Assembly (NCBI GenBank): GCA_043228905.1
Contig: JBHGNT010000022.1
Span: 6,882,001 to 6,946,000, forward strand
DNA length: 64,000 nucleotides
Direction of reading: 5' to 3'
Source: Azolla caroliniana
Lineage: Eukaryota; Polypodiophyta
Shown one piece after another: positions 44,984-56,335 of the stretch. Numbering within the stretch: position 1 is the first letter of the stretch; the number at the start of each line of letters is the position of its first letter. Both the position numbers and the translations under genes were made by a program. The notes beneath the pieces are model-generated. The model was not told the origin of the DNA, did not search any database, and saw only the letters and a program-made list of their open reading frames with translations.

Positions 44984-47760
44984 ATGGACCCACAAACGCT
45001 GTTGGAGGCCGCCAAGACATGGCCAAAGCAACACGGGCTCGAGGGCTTCTTGATGATGATGGAAGTACCGCCACACAAAGAAGCCGACAAGGTGATCAAA
45101 GAAATCGACACAGAGGTCATAACGGCGGAAGCTATTCGAGCGTTATCAGGCCTTCCGGAGGGAGGCATACTCACGATTGACAATCCGACCCCGGAGCAAC
45201 TCATCAGGTATTTTGGTGAGTACTCCCTAGCTAGTAAGGGCTACCGGACACAGGGCGGCAGAGACATGTTGTTCCGCGAGATTGCTCGTGTGCTCCACGA
45301 ATACGGCCATGTGTACCCTAGACCCCCTGTCATGCCGCAGAACCGGGCAGGGATGATCATCGCCAGCCTATGAAGGTATCAAGGTGGATTGGCCGGTATT
45401 GATCGCAGATGGGTTGTGTGCGGCGATCGAGATCATCAGAGGCAAAGACGACAAAGAAGGCCGAGAAGGACGGAGGATATGGCACGCCGTAACGCAGTGG
45501 CTCACCTTGCTTGTGCCACCCGTCCAGCCTGTCCAGCCCAAGAAGCGAGGAAGAGTGGTGGAGGGCACCCCAAAGACGGCTTCCAAAAGACAACAGTTGT
45601 TGGACTCTAAGGCCACTAAGGGGAAGGCGGAGGACACAGAACAGGCAGGAAAGGAAAGCGGCAGCCGGAAGCGGCCAACGGATGCGCAGGAGGAACCACC
45701 GGCACGGCCCATAAAGGTTACACTCCGCCGACCAGTGAATAGAGAAGCGGACCCCTTGGTGGGAAACTCAATGCCGGGACTCAGGAAGAGGAAATAGAGG
45801 AGGAGCCTACGGAGCACCTCCAGCGACGGTCGTCGGCAAGGACCGTTGAGGCAGCCGGGAAACGTTCAGACCCTCAGACGGAGGGAACACCGGCTCCCCA
45901 TACTGAGACTCCCACGCCAAGGGAGGAACCGGAACCGGTGCGCATGGCACCGGAATCAGAAGCCCCGGCACCACCGGCAACACCGGCAAGTCCCATCCCG
46001 CTAGAGCCGGAAAGGTCAATGCAACCTCCCTCGGCCAGGCAAGAAGAAGCGCAAGGGGAACCAGGACAGCAGGGTGGTCCACAGGCAGAAAGGAATTGCA
46101 ACTCGGCGCAATCAGGCGGGACCACGCATCTACAAGTGAGCCCATCTGTCAAACCTCCGGGCAAACGCAACAACAAGGCACCGGTAGCCTGTGGCTCCGG
46201 TGGGTAGGCGAACAGATTGTCGGAGCAGTGGGATATATTGAGGCGGAAGAAAGAGCGCAAAGCGAACGGTTGCTCGTCACAACCGAACAACTAGAGACGG
46301 CCCGGTCCAGAATCCGATGCCTGGAAAAAGACTTGGATCAGGTCACGACAGAGATGGCCAAAATGGCTTTAACAGCAACACAGATCCAATCAACCGTGAC
46401 TCCGGTAAGTGTACAGAATAAAGAAACGGATCGACCTGTACATATCAATAAGACCCCGGCAACGGAAACCATTCCGGCGAGAGATGCGGCGCAAGACTAG
46501 GAGCTTGCGGAATTGAGAGATGAACTTGCCGGGCTAAGGAGCCGTGAACAGGAATTGAAGACAGCGACCGAAGCCGAATTAAAGAAGACTACTGAGAACC
46601 TCCATCGGGCAGAGGAGAGCCTCCGGAAAGGCCATCAAGCATACGAACGGCTAAGGGAGGAAAAAGACAAAGTGCTGCAGGAAAAGGACAAGCTGCAGAA
46701 GACGGCGGAAACGGAAATTGAACGGCTAAAGGAAGAGCTCTGCTAGCAGAAGGACCGCGAGGACCGGGCCCATCGACAGATCAACGCACGGCTCAAGCAA
46801 AAGACAGATGATTTTGAGCACCTGCACTAGGACTACAAACGGCTGGAAACGGAGCATAAAGAACGGATGGCCGAGCTCCAGCAGGAAGTTGATCGGGCCG
46901 CGACGGCGATCGCTGACGAACATGCGGAAAATACAAGACGCTTGGACGAGGTGGAGAAGGTCCGGATGGAGCTCCAGAGGCAGCAGCAGGAAGAAAAGGA
47001 GAGAGCGTCAACGGTATTGCAGAAATTACAAAGCACATATCAATGACAATTGACGCATTACAAGGAGCAGACGGAGGACAACGTCAAAATCATCAAGCAA
47101 CTGAAGGAGAAACGACAAGCGGCGGAAAGCAAATCGCAATTGGGAACGGGCCGGATTTAGTCCATCCTCCGGGCATGGCTGAATCAGACAAAACACTTGA
47201 TTGATGAAAGCTCCGTAAGATGGTGGACAAAGTGGGCACAAAACGCGGCGGAACTCCAATTGCTACGGGCAGACGTGGCAAACCGACGGAAGGAAGGAGA
47301 TGATTGTTATACGTTGACTTCCGAGGACTTCACCGCCATACGGGACGAGCTGGCCGAGGACTTCCAAGTCCTGGCGGATGAACAGCTGGCGCATGTCCGG
47401 CGACTCGTAGCTCAGCTAGACGATGATAGGCTGGACGCTCAAATCTAGTTTGAAAGCTACAAGCAGTCCCGGGTTCGGGAAGAAAAAGCACGGGCAGCGG
47501 CAACGGTTAACCTTAGTGATGAGGAACCGTCGCCGGCCGAGGGCCAGCCCGGAACCAGTCAACCGGAGACCACTACGACAGAGACGCTGGTGTTAGAGCA
47601 ACAAACAGAGGAGCAGCCACAGCAGCCACCAATGGACCCGTCGCAGCAGACATCAACAGAGCAGCAACAACAACAGCAACCACAACAACAACAACCAATT
47701 CCCGATGAACCATTGGAGACTCTCGAACAAAGCATTCTGGATATTTTAGACGAAGAATAG
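44984..47760 (+). pseudogene. Element G ORF3, coiled-coil protein of unknown function
   Basis: ATG at 44984 (MDPQTLLEAAKTW) to TAG at 47758-47760, about 925 codons. N-terminal domain with RYFGEYSLASKGYRTQ, FREIARVLHEY, MPQNRAGMII, YEGIKVDW and GLCAAIE, all echoed in E (YFGEYS, EIARILMEY, MPQNKAAIII, YEGNRIDW). A basic/Pro-rich linker follows, then a coiled coil (LETARSRIRCLEKDLDQVT and LREEKDKVLQEKDK among others), LLRADVANRRKEGDDCY near 47260, a Gln-rich segment and LEQSILDILDEE. Several frameshifts (for example near 45365 and 45765) and C-to-T stops are present. No known domain is recognised. A structural, packaging or transport role is conceivable but unsupported. Confidence 0.82.
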
Positions 47761-47814
47761 CAAGGGTCGGTTGTGGATTCGACGTACAAGGTACTGTCCC
47801 ACGGGCGTGCCATG
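47761..47814 (+). other. 3' junction of element G with conserved non-purine block
   Basis: Between the ORF3 stop and the 3' LTR. About 47786-47813 carries the same CCCACGGGCGTGCCA block as E and F. No polypurine run of more than a few bases is present. Confidence 0.6.
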
Positions 47815-48246
47815 TGTTATTGGTCGGCAAAGGAGTCCAGAGTGTGAAACAGGGAGTTCTTTAAGTAGTAGGACTGTTGTTGTAATTAAGCTATGAGTGA
47901 GGACGGACGGACTGGAATCGGTATGCCGTTCCGGATCCGGACCGATCCCGAACAGGTGCGGATGGCACCGTTTTGTAATACAGACCGGAAACCTATTTAA
48001 AGGCCCGGATACAATGTAATGAATAGCGGTTAATTAATAAAGTTTAGTGTTATCTCTCTGTGTTAATTGCCGTTCTGCCTTCATTGTTATATCTTATGTG
48101 TGTGATTATTGAAGACGATCAGGCTAAGTAACCTAATTAGGTCGGATTAAGCATTGAGTCTAATCATGTTGCCGTAACACCCCTTTGGTGAAGTGTCTTC
48201 CGTAGACAGCCTGTGTTAGGCCATTGTCCGGCCCTAAGAGTTAAAA
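47815..48246 (+). repeat. 3' LTR of element G
   Basis: Begins TGTTATTGGTCGGC and ends GAGTTAAAA (GTTAACA in the 5' LTR). It is followed by the target copy ACTTG. Confidence 0.93.
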
Positions 48247-48251
48247 ACTTG

Positions 48252-50139
48252 TACCTGGCCCAGTGCTTCGTTCTGCTCGTGTATCCTTTGGTCGGCCTGG
48301 GCTCTAATCTCGGCCATCTGCTTGGACGCTTCTTCTTTTAGGTGAGCCATCGCCTCCTGATGCCGTTGTTCGTGTCTCTCGGTTCGCCATTGTTCTTCTT
48401 TAAGCTCCGCGCAGTAATCCCGGAGCGGGGGTTCTGTCTGGGTTGCCACCTCCTTGGGTGCACGAGGGGGTGGTATCTCAGTCTTCTCCATAGGCGTGGC
48501 CGCCTCGGTTGTTGTGCAGGCATCGACCATTTGTAACGAGTCCGTTTGTGTACTGGCCTGCATCGTCAGGATTGACTCTGTGACGGTGCTTTCATCCATC
48601 ATTGTTATGCGTGGAGGGGCTGGGAGGGCCTCGGTGGTCGTGGCCGGAAGGCTCAAGAGTTGTTGTTCTGGCCGGTTTTGCTCCCAGGCTGCCAACTTCT
48701 GTTTCGCAGTGTGCCATAATTCTGTAGCCATCTTAGCCTGGTTTTGGGCTATTTTTATCTTTCGGGCCATGTCTTTGGCTGCCCGCGTAGTGCGATCCAG
48801 GTCCCTATATGCCTCGATAAGGGCCGTGTTCAACTCGGGAACCTCCATGAGGAGAGCGGCCTGTTTTGCCTGCTTCTTTCTCCCGATTTTTTGTAAAGCC
48901 CTATCGTCCTGGGGCTCAATTTCACCTACTAGCGCGCGTTGAATCATTTTTGTTTCGGCGTGCTCTTCCGCCATTCGAGCGACTGCCGCGACTTGGGCTC
49001 TGGCGAGGAAGTCGACCAGCTCGAATGTCGTACCGAGGCGTAGGAGCGCACTAAATTCTTAAGCCTTCGCGGGGAGGTCTTTATACCCGAGGACTTCATC
49101 CTCTGAGATCTGCGTTGTCTGCCCATGCTCGATCTTTCCCTGGTTCAGCGATGCCTCCTCAGGGATGATGGCCAGGTTGCTCTGTCTGACAACTAAGGCT
49201 TGCTCCTGTTGTGGCTCTGTCTATTCTGCCGAGGACACGCGGTTGAGTCGTCTTCTCTTGCTCGGCTATGTTTGGGGTTCCGGGGCCGGTAGTGTCGTTT
49301 CCTCCGCTTGCTTCCTTTTCTGGGGTCGTGGTGGTGCTGCCTGCTGTGTGTTGGGGCATGGGCTAGGCCTTGGGGAAGTTACCGAGGGGCGCAACGTTGG
49401 TTGTCGAATGGTGACATCATCTGCCGTGTTGTCTTCCATGGCTACCTCCTCCTCCCATTCTTGGCAGGTCTCGGAAACTGCCCTTTTCTGTTGGGGTTGG
49501 GTGGGTGGTGGTGCAGATGCGGGGTTTTGGTCGACGGCAGGAGGTGGAGGCGATTTGGACTCCTCCCATGCTTCGTGGTTGATGGCAACGGATTTCTCTT
49601 TCTGCCTTCGTGGTGGTAGTGGGGACGTGAGTGTGCGAGGGGAAGGAAGAGAAGAGGGTGGGTATAGAACCATCAAAAAGTGGGTAAGAATAGACAACAT
49701 CTTCTTACCGGACTGAAATGAAGCTAAGGCGGCGCGGAGTCCTTCGCCTGTGATGATTCCCCAATCGATTCTGTTTCCTTCATACGCGTTGATGATGATG
49801 GCTGCCTTGTTCTGCGGCATGCTTGTTGGGTTCGTATGCACGAACGCATACTCCATTAATATACGAGCAATCTCCCCGAAAGCTCTGTTGGGACCGCCAT
49901 ACGTGCGATATGCCTTCCCTGAGGCTGAGTACTCACCGAAGTACGCTTTCATCTTCGATGCCGGGGGTAGATCGACCTCATGGTCCCCTCCCTGTTGCAG
50001 GTCCAAAACAGCCCGAAGCACGTTGTTGGTGATGGCTTCGGGCATCTGGGTGCGCGGGGGCATCGATGATCTTCAGGTAACCGCCCATTCCTCGTTCCTG
50101 GAGCCAGGCGCGGGTTTCTGTTGAAGCGATAAGAGGCAT
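48252..50139 (-). pseudogene. Element E ORF3, N-terminal part
   Basis: ATG at 50139 opens MPLIASTETRAWLQERGMGG. The N-terminal domain has KAYFGEYSASGKAYRTYGG, GEIARILMEY, MPQNKAAIIINAYEG and RIDWGIITGEGLRAAL, clearly homologous to F and G. A Pro/Gln/Thr-rich linker follows, then the start of the coiled coil (ELNTALIEAYRDLDRTTRAA, KIAQNQAKMATELW). An early frameshift near 50063 and stops near 49060 break it. The frame reaches the G target site and continues at 37488. A separate open frame at 50164-50448, just upstream, is Ser-rich and may be leader. Confidence 0.78.
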
Positions 50140-50661
50140 GGTGGAGATGGAGACGGGGTTTGACTATGTGGAAGCGTGAAGAAGAGTGATGAGGCGAGGG
50201 CGAGACAGAGGAGGAACAACAGGAAGGGGAAGTTCAGCAAAGGGGTTATGAGAGTGAAAGAGGGCTTGAGAGCAAGAACGTTTAGAGCGATGAGAGCGAG
50301 ACGGGGTTTCTGAGCTTGAGAGCGATGGAGATTGGGAGCGATAATGAACTTCTATGTCTGTGCTGCGTTTTGGAAACGGTTTTAGTAACTTACTCCTAGG
50401 GTTTTGTGCCTGAAGCGAATCCTGAAGATTCTGAGTCGTGGGTGCCATAATAAGTGACTAACACCACGTGTCCTGAAGGTAAGTGGGGTACTTCTAGTGC
50501 TTTGCATGTGCTTAAATAGGTACTAAATGAGTGGTGGCGAGGGGTGCTCCTAAATTTGTGGGTGCCTAGGTGGGTGGTGTAGCTGTAGCTAATTGGTGGC
50601 TAAACTATGGTTAATCCTACCTACTACTACTTTTATTAATTTCAAGAAGGTGGGTGAGTCC

Positions 50662-53600
50662 TTATTCAGGGGGACACGTGGCCTCCTCCGTGGTGGTTTC
50701 CCGAAACGGGTTGGGTGGTGTAGTGCCTCGATATGGTCGAAGTCGGAACCCATTGGCCCAGCTTTTGACAGTGTCGCCGGCGAGTGTGCCGAGCTGGAAC
50801 GTCCCGTTGAACTCGTCGATAATCTAGAATGGACCGGTCCACCAAAATCTTAATTTTCCCTGCATAGACCCGAGTCGCGTTTGAAAAAGAAGAACCAATT
50901 TGCCGATGGTGAGCTCCTTTTCCAGCCCGTGTCGATGTCGATCCACGAAAGCCTTGCGTTGCCGTTGGCGTTGTTCGAGCTGGGCCATACTCTCTATCCT
51001 ATCGTCGCCGAGTTCGAGGAGTTGTTCCAGCCGGTATTGCTCGGATTGGGCCTCGGGGAGCCGTGCTGTGATTTGAACTCGGAGGCTCGGGACTTGGAAC
51101 TCGACGGGCATTACGGCTTCTAACCCGAACGCCATTCGAAAGGGGGTTGATTGGATGCTTGTTTTGAAAGTCGTACGATACACCCACAACGCACTCTGGA
51201 GTTTGTCATCCCAATCGGTCCTGTTTTCATTGACAATCTTCTTCAGTATGGTTTGGAGGATTTTATTGGTCGATTCCGCCAAGCCGTTCGCCTGCGGGTA
51301 GTATGGTGTGCTTTTCTTGTGCACCACCACGTAGTGGTGTGTAAGCTCACGTATTATATGATTCATGAAGTGCCCACCTTGATCACTAACGAGCTCAATT
51401 GGGCATCCGTAATGGCACTAGCCGTGGATGCCTCCGTGTTGTCTCGGAGTGCCTTAGCCTCGACCCATTTGGTGCAGTAATCCATGGCAACGATAATATA
51501 CCTATTCCTTGTACGGGCCGCGGGTGGTTTGAAAGGGCCTACAAAATCCAAACCCCATTTTTGAAATGGGTCCAACGGAAGAATCGGCTGGTGTGGCATC
51601 CATGACTGTTCCATTGGTTGCCCCAGTCGTTGGCACAAATCGCACTGCCGGCAAAACTCGTGAGCATCTTTCTTCGTTGTCGGCCACCACAATCCACTTT
51701 GCCAAACTTTCCTTGCCGTGGAATCCCCGGCGTAGTGCCCCCCAGCTACTCCCTGGTGGGCTTCCTGAAGAACGGTGTTCTTCTCGAATTGCCGAATCGC
51801 TCGGCGTCATATGCCGTCCGAGCCTTTGTGGTAGAGAATGTCCGAGACGAGGCAAAAATTCTGGCTACGCACTGCTAGGCGTTTTCTCGTGTCAAGGGGC
51901 ATGTGCTCGAGAGGTACACCGGTAGTGAGAAAATGGGTCATCTCCGTGATCCATTCATCTCCGTTATCGTCTGGTATCGTGGTCAGGTTAAATAGGCTGG
52001 CATCCGGTAGCTCGTCGTATATTGTTTTCGCCGGTTCCCCTGACTCAAGACGGCTCAAGTAGTCGGCGATGGCATGTTGTACCCCGGGTCGATGCTGAAT
52101 CTGGAAATCATACTCTTGTAGTAGGAGCATCCACCGAGCCAACCGTCCGGTAAGGGCTTGTTTATTGACCAAATAAAGAAGGGTCGAGTGATCCATGTGA
52201 AAGGTAAATTTTCGGCCCAAGAGGTAATGCCGAAATTTAGTGATGCTATAAATCATACCGAGGGCCTCCCGCTCGGTAGTGGAGTAATTATTTTCCGTAG
52301 TCTGATAGGCCGTGTCCTCGATTGACGTCCATTGGAAGGGAAGGTGATGGACTGCCGCGTGTAAAGGTGTCGCGAAATCGGCCAGGTGTCGTATCATTCG
52401 GCTGTGCTACCGGATCTGTCCCAAAAAACGGCTTAGTGCCTTAGCGTTGGAGGGTGCGGTGGCGGTCAGGATTGCCTTTACTTTATCCGGGTCCATAGAG
52501 ATGCCTTCTTGACTGACAATGTGGCCGATAAGGTTGCCGTTGGTGACTAAGAACGCGCATTTCGCCGGGTTTAAACTCAATCGAGCTTGGCGACATCGGT
52601 CTAGGCAGAGTTGTAACTGGGTCATGTGTTCCCGTTGATGGCCATACACGGTGAAATCGTCGAGAAAGACTTGCATGAGCGCCGGGATGTAGTCATGAAA
52701 GATTTCGGTGATGATGCGCTGGAACGTAGCCGGCGCCGTTTTTAGACCGAACATCATTACTTCTGCTACAAAAACACCCCATTCCGTGACGAAAGCGGTT
52801 TTCTCCTGATCCTCCGGGTGCATTCTTATCTGGTTATAGCCGCTGAACCCGTCGAGGAAACTGTAGCATTTGTGGCCGGCTACCGTGTCAAGGACGCTGT
52901 TCATGAATGGGAGAGGGAAACCGTCGGTGATTGCTGCCGCGTTAAGCTTCCGATAGTCGACGCAGACGCGGATTTTTCCGTTCTTCTTTGGGACCACTAC
53001 GATCGGGCTCAACCACGTGGCCCGTTTAACAGGGCGAATGAAGCCCACTCGGAGTAGTTTGTCGATTTCCTCTTTGACTTTAGCGGCGTAGTTGGGGTTC
53101 ATCCTGTAGCGCCTTTGCTGAACCGGTCGAGTATCGGGTAAGATGTGAATTTGATGTTGGTAGTATTGCGGATCCAGCCCCTTTATATCGGTCTAAGACC
53201 AAGCAAAAACATCCTGGTAGTCGGTGAGCAATCTTACGAGGCATGCCCGTTCTCCGGTTGGTAGATTATTGGCAATTTGTAACGTACGGGGATTCTCGTC
53301 CGAACCGAGGTTTATTGTTTCCAGGGTTGATGCTTTCACTTGTTGTGAAATGGCGAGTTCGCGTTCGAAAGCCTCCTGAGCATGACGTAGCTCGGCAACT
53401 GTGGTTGGATCTGGTTCATCTTGGGGTGGTGACTCCTCCGTGACTTCCTCGTCTTTAGATGGCTCGATGGTTGGTAAGGCATTCATTTCGAAGAGAGGGA
53501 TGATTGTGGGATGATCATCTAGGAAGTCATCAACCTCCTCATCGGCCAAACCATCAAGCATATGGACCCCTTCCACGTATAACGGCGAAGTGTTGAGGGC

Positions 53601-54299
53601 GACGGGGACTCGTTCTTCAGTGATGATTCGGACTTTTGTCTTGCCTCTTCGGAACGAGATCATGTTGCATTGCCAATGTTGCTTGATATTCGCTATATGC
53701 AACCATGGTCGACCTAGTAACATTGGGTAGGCGCCTTGTGTCTCCAGTCTTAGCACGACGGCTGAGATTGTGAACATGTGGCCTCCGAGTGTGAAGTTGA
53801 GATGGCGGATTAACCCAATGGGGCGAACGGAGCGGGTGTCCGCCATCCGAAGCCAAAAGGGGCATGGTTCCCATTGATCCAGGCCGAGGTTGAGACACGT
53901 TGACTCGCTAATAACGTTTACGCCGGATCCGCCGTCGATGATGCATCCGTGCAGGTCTTGTCCCTTAATGATGATTCGCACGGCTGGGTTCTGAGAATCC
54001 ATGAGTGGTGGACTGGTTCCTGCTTCGGTGAGGTGTACCAGTGGCGTCACGGGCTTAGTATTGGCCTAGAGTGCCGCCAGGGTGTCCTGAAATCTCGGCA
54101 TGAGTGGTAACAGTTTATGTAGGGGCAGCGAGATGCGGGAGTTGGTAAGAACATCCCATAGCTGGTCGTCCTCCGACGACGTGGATCTCTTATGTCAGTT
54201 TGCATGTGTACGACATTATTTTTATTGGCCGTGTCGATCCATTCTTTTGCTACCTTATGAACTTCATCTTGGATTTGCCACTGAGTAGTCTGCGCTTTA
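50662..54299 (-). pseudogene. Element E pol: protease, RT, RNase H (deleted), integrase
   Basis: Minus strand. Protease with CIIDGGSGVNVIS (Asp codon near 53935). RT with VPKKNGKIRVCVDYRKLNAAA and active site MQVFLDDFTVYG intact. RNase H lacks about 56 codons relative to G between EDTAY and NNYSTTERE (near 52310), removing the first catalytic Asp segment. Integrase HHCC (CDLCQRLG), [10 protein letters not shown], a frameshift near 51400, QANGLAEST, then GKLRFWWTGPF and the stop at 50662. Stops at W or Q positions (QIRWHSR, GIW, GPFW, LQANT) are again TAG or TGA. Confidence 0.92.
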
Positions 54300-55840
54300 C
54301 TCCGGGTAGTGACCGTTTGAACATCAGCCATGATACTGTTCACCGCGGGTGCCTTGCCACGATTGGTTGTTGGACATTGCGTGGCGTAGTGGCTTGGTTG
54401 GTTACATTTAAAACATGTCACGTTGGCCGAGCTGCTGGTGTCCGCTCGGTCTGTGTGTGGAAGCTGTTGTTGTTGATTCTTAGTCTCGTTTGGTGGTGGG
54501 TTGTTCCAAGGTGCGTTGGAGTTGCGCTGGTCATTTTGAGGAGCGTCCCGTCGACGGTTTTCATTAGGTCTTCTATTGTTGCGTGTGTTGCGGTTGTCGT
54601 TTCGCCGATCAATGCGTGAGTTCCGTCGGTCATACTGGTCATCGCGATCGTCATCATATCGAGCATAATCATCGTGCCGGTCATCGCGATAATGATAACG
54701 ACGGTCATCATGTCGGTAGTCGTCGTCTCGGCGCCGTCGATCCGGGGATCTCGGTCGGTCGTTATCCTGGTCTCGGTAGACATATCGCTTGTCCTGCCAA
54801 GAGTATGTATTTCGTGGCTCAATCTGGCAGACCGGTGCCGCCGTTGTGCAGTTCAACATATTATATTCGCACTGCTTGACCGTGTGAGCTCGAGACTAAC
54901 AGATCGGACACTGTGGTCGGTGGGGACATTCAAGGGCCAGGTGCCCTGATCCTGAACACGCCGTGCATTGGAGGGCCTGGCGAAAGCGATTGTCCTCTTG
55001 GGGAAGAGCTTTTTGCAAGGATGTCATCGAGAAGGCCGCGCCGCGCCGGGTCCGATCGAGGGCGAGAACGCGCGTTATGACTTGTTTGATAGTATGGTTG
55101 GCGAAATTTGTAAGTGTGAGAGTCGTTCGGAGAGGCTCTTGTAAACTGGATAGGAAAGTGTCTGGTATATGTTGTGCCGATACATCATCGGCCACTTGTC
55201 TGTAGAGATCCTGGAACCGGATCGTGAACTGCGCGACCGTTTCGTGCGGTTCTTGGCATATAGAGAAGAATTGCCGGAGCAGTTCCCGTTTAGGCACCTC
55301 GCGATGAAAAAGTTCAAGGAACTTTGTGCGCACGATCTGGAAAGTGGTGGCCTCTCCTATTTCGAGGCGAGAGTACCATCGTGTGGCCGGTCCATCGAGG
55401 GAGAGTGTGAACTCGGCAATTTTTGAGGCATCAATTTCGGCTGGCGTAAGGCGGTGCGTTGAGTGGTTGGCCTACCATGTGGATATGAAGGAACATATGT
55501 GTGACTCTGCGTCTGGTCCGTTGGTGTATCGTGGGTATGGGTACGACATGATGTCGTACTGTGGGTCTTTTGGTAGCACCGGAAAAGGGTTTAGTTCCGG
55601 TTGATTGACCTCCGGAGGGCTCGAGGGGGGTTTTGGTGGTGAATCAACTTGCGATCGAGTGTCCAGTGGCGAGGATTGCACTGGGGAAGCCTCCGATTGC
55701 TCGGGAAAGGATTGGTCAGTGACTGCCGAGTCGGAAGTTCCTTCGACTGGCTCAGGGCGTCGGGTGGCTGGCCGAGACCTCGTGGTGCGAGAGGGCGCCG
55801 TAATAGCGGCTGGTGGTTACCTTCAACGAAGTCTGCTGTG
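54300..55840 (-). pseudogene. Element E gag
   Basis: Minus strand: Pro/Ser-rich start, MSYPYPRYTNGPDAESH (near 55550), capsid-like core (FLELFHREVPKREL, FLSSLQEPLRTTLTL), zinc knuckles CTACSGSGHLALEC and CPIC followed by a stop where Gln is expected, then a long Asp/Arg/Asn-rich tract and a third knuckle CFKCNQPSHYATQC (near 54400). The start codon is uncertain; stops near 55830 precede the open stretch. Confidence 0.87.
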
Positions 55841-56330
55841 CACTCACAGCTGTAACCAAGCGTGCCAAATTGTGTTACCCGTTCCTTTGGGTGAACACCT
55901 TCGATAGATCTGCGGCTATCGGTATTCAAGGGCGTGGTACGTGAAGGCTCGTAACATAGGTGTCGAGAGAGAGACAGTGCTCAGAGAGAAAACACTAGCG
56001 AGGTCTTGACAGGCGTGGGCGGCGCTGAAATCATAGGTATGAATCAAAGCACAGACACATGGAACAAACTGGGCACAATTCAGATATACTACCGCGACAG
56101 AAAAAGATTACAGAACACGGCCTACGAGCGGTGACCTTACAAGATTATCTAGTTACGAGGGACTCAACTAGTGCTTCCGCCTATATTTTTCTTTTCTCCT
56201 TCCTCTGAGGTACTGGTCCTCGTTTAAATAGCTTTTCCCCTAATACACAGCCGAGCCGTCGGTGGCCCGTGATACTCGGACTCGGCGTTTGCTAATTTCC
56301 TAATTTTACATTTGTGTCCTCTGGACAACA
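55841..56330 (-). repeat. 5' LTR and primer-binding site of element E
   Basis: LTR 55873-56330. Just inside, the minus strand reads CAATT then TGGCACGCTTGGTTAC (55866 downward), the probable PBS, of the same TGGCACGC type as element B. Confidence 0.9.
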
Positions 56331-56335
56331 ATAGG

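Larger units (their letters stand above)
37489..48246 (+). mobile_element. Ty3/gypsy element G with ORF3, nested in ORF3 of E
   Basis: LTRs 37489-37923 (435 bp) and 47815-48246 (432 bp) start TGTTA and end GTTAACA/GTTAAAA. They differ at about 16 sites plus a 3-bp indel by eye. Target duplication GCTTG (37484-37488) and ACTTG (48247-48251) differ by one G/A transition. Plus strand: PBS, gag, protease, RT, RNase H, integrase, ORF3. It is a second copy of the F family and the more complete one: RT and integrase catalytic residues are all present. Confidence 0.95.
35751..56330 (-). mobile_element. Ty3/gypsy element E with ORF3, nested in the gag of D
   Basis: LTRs of 458 bp at 35751-36208 and 55873-56330 (TGTTACCCGTTCC to CTGGACAACA) differ at about 17 positions by eye (3.7 percent). 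Target duplication ATAGG is perfect. Minus-strand order: 5' LTR, PBS TTTGGCACGC, gag, protease, RT, RNase H, integrase, ORF3, 3' LTR. ORF3 is split by element G. The gag-pol lineage is shared with B, F and G, but the LTRs are unrelated by eye to those of F and G. Confidence 0.95.
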
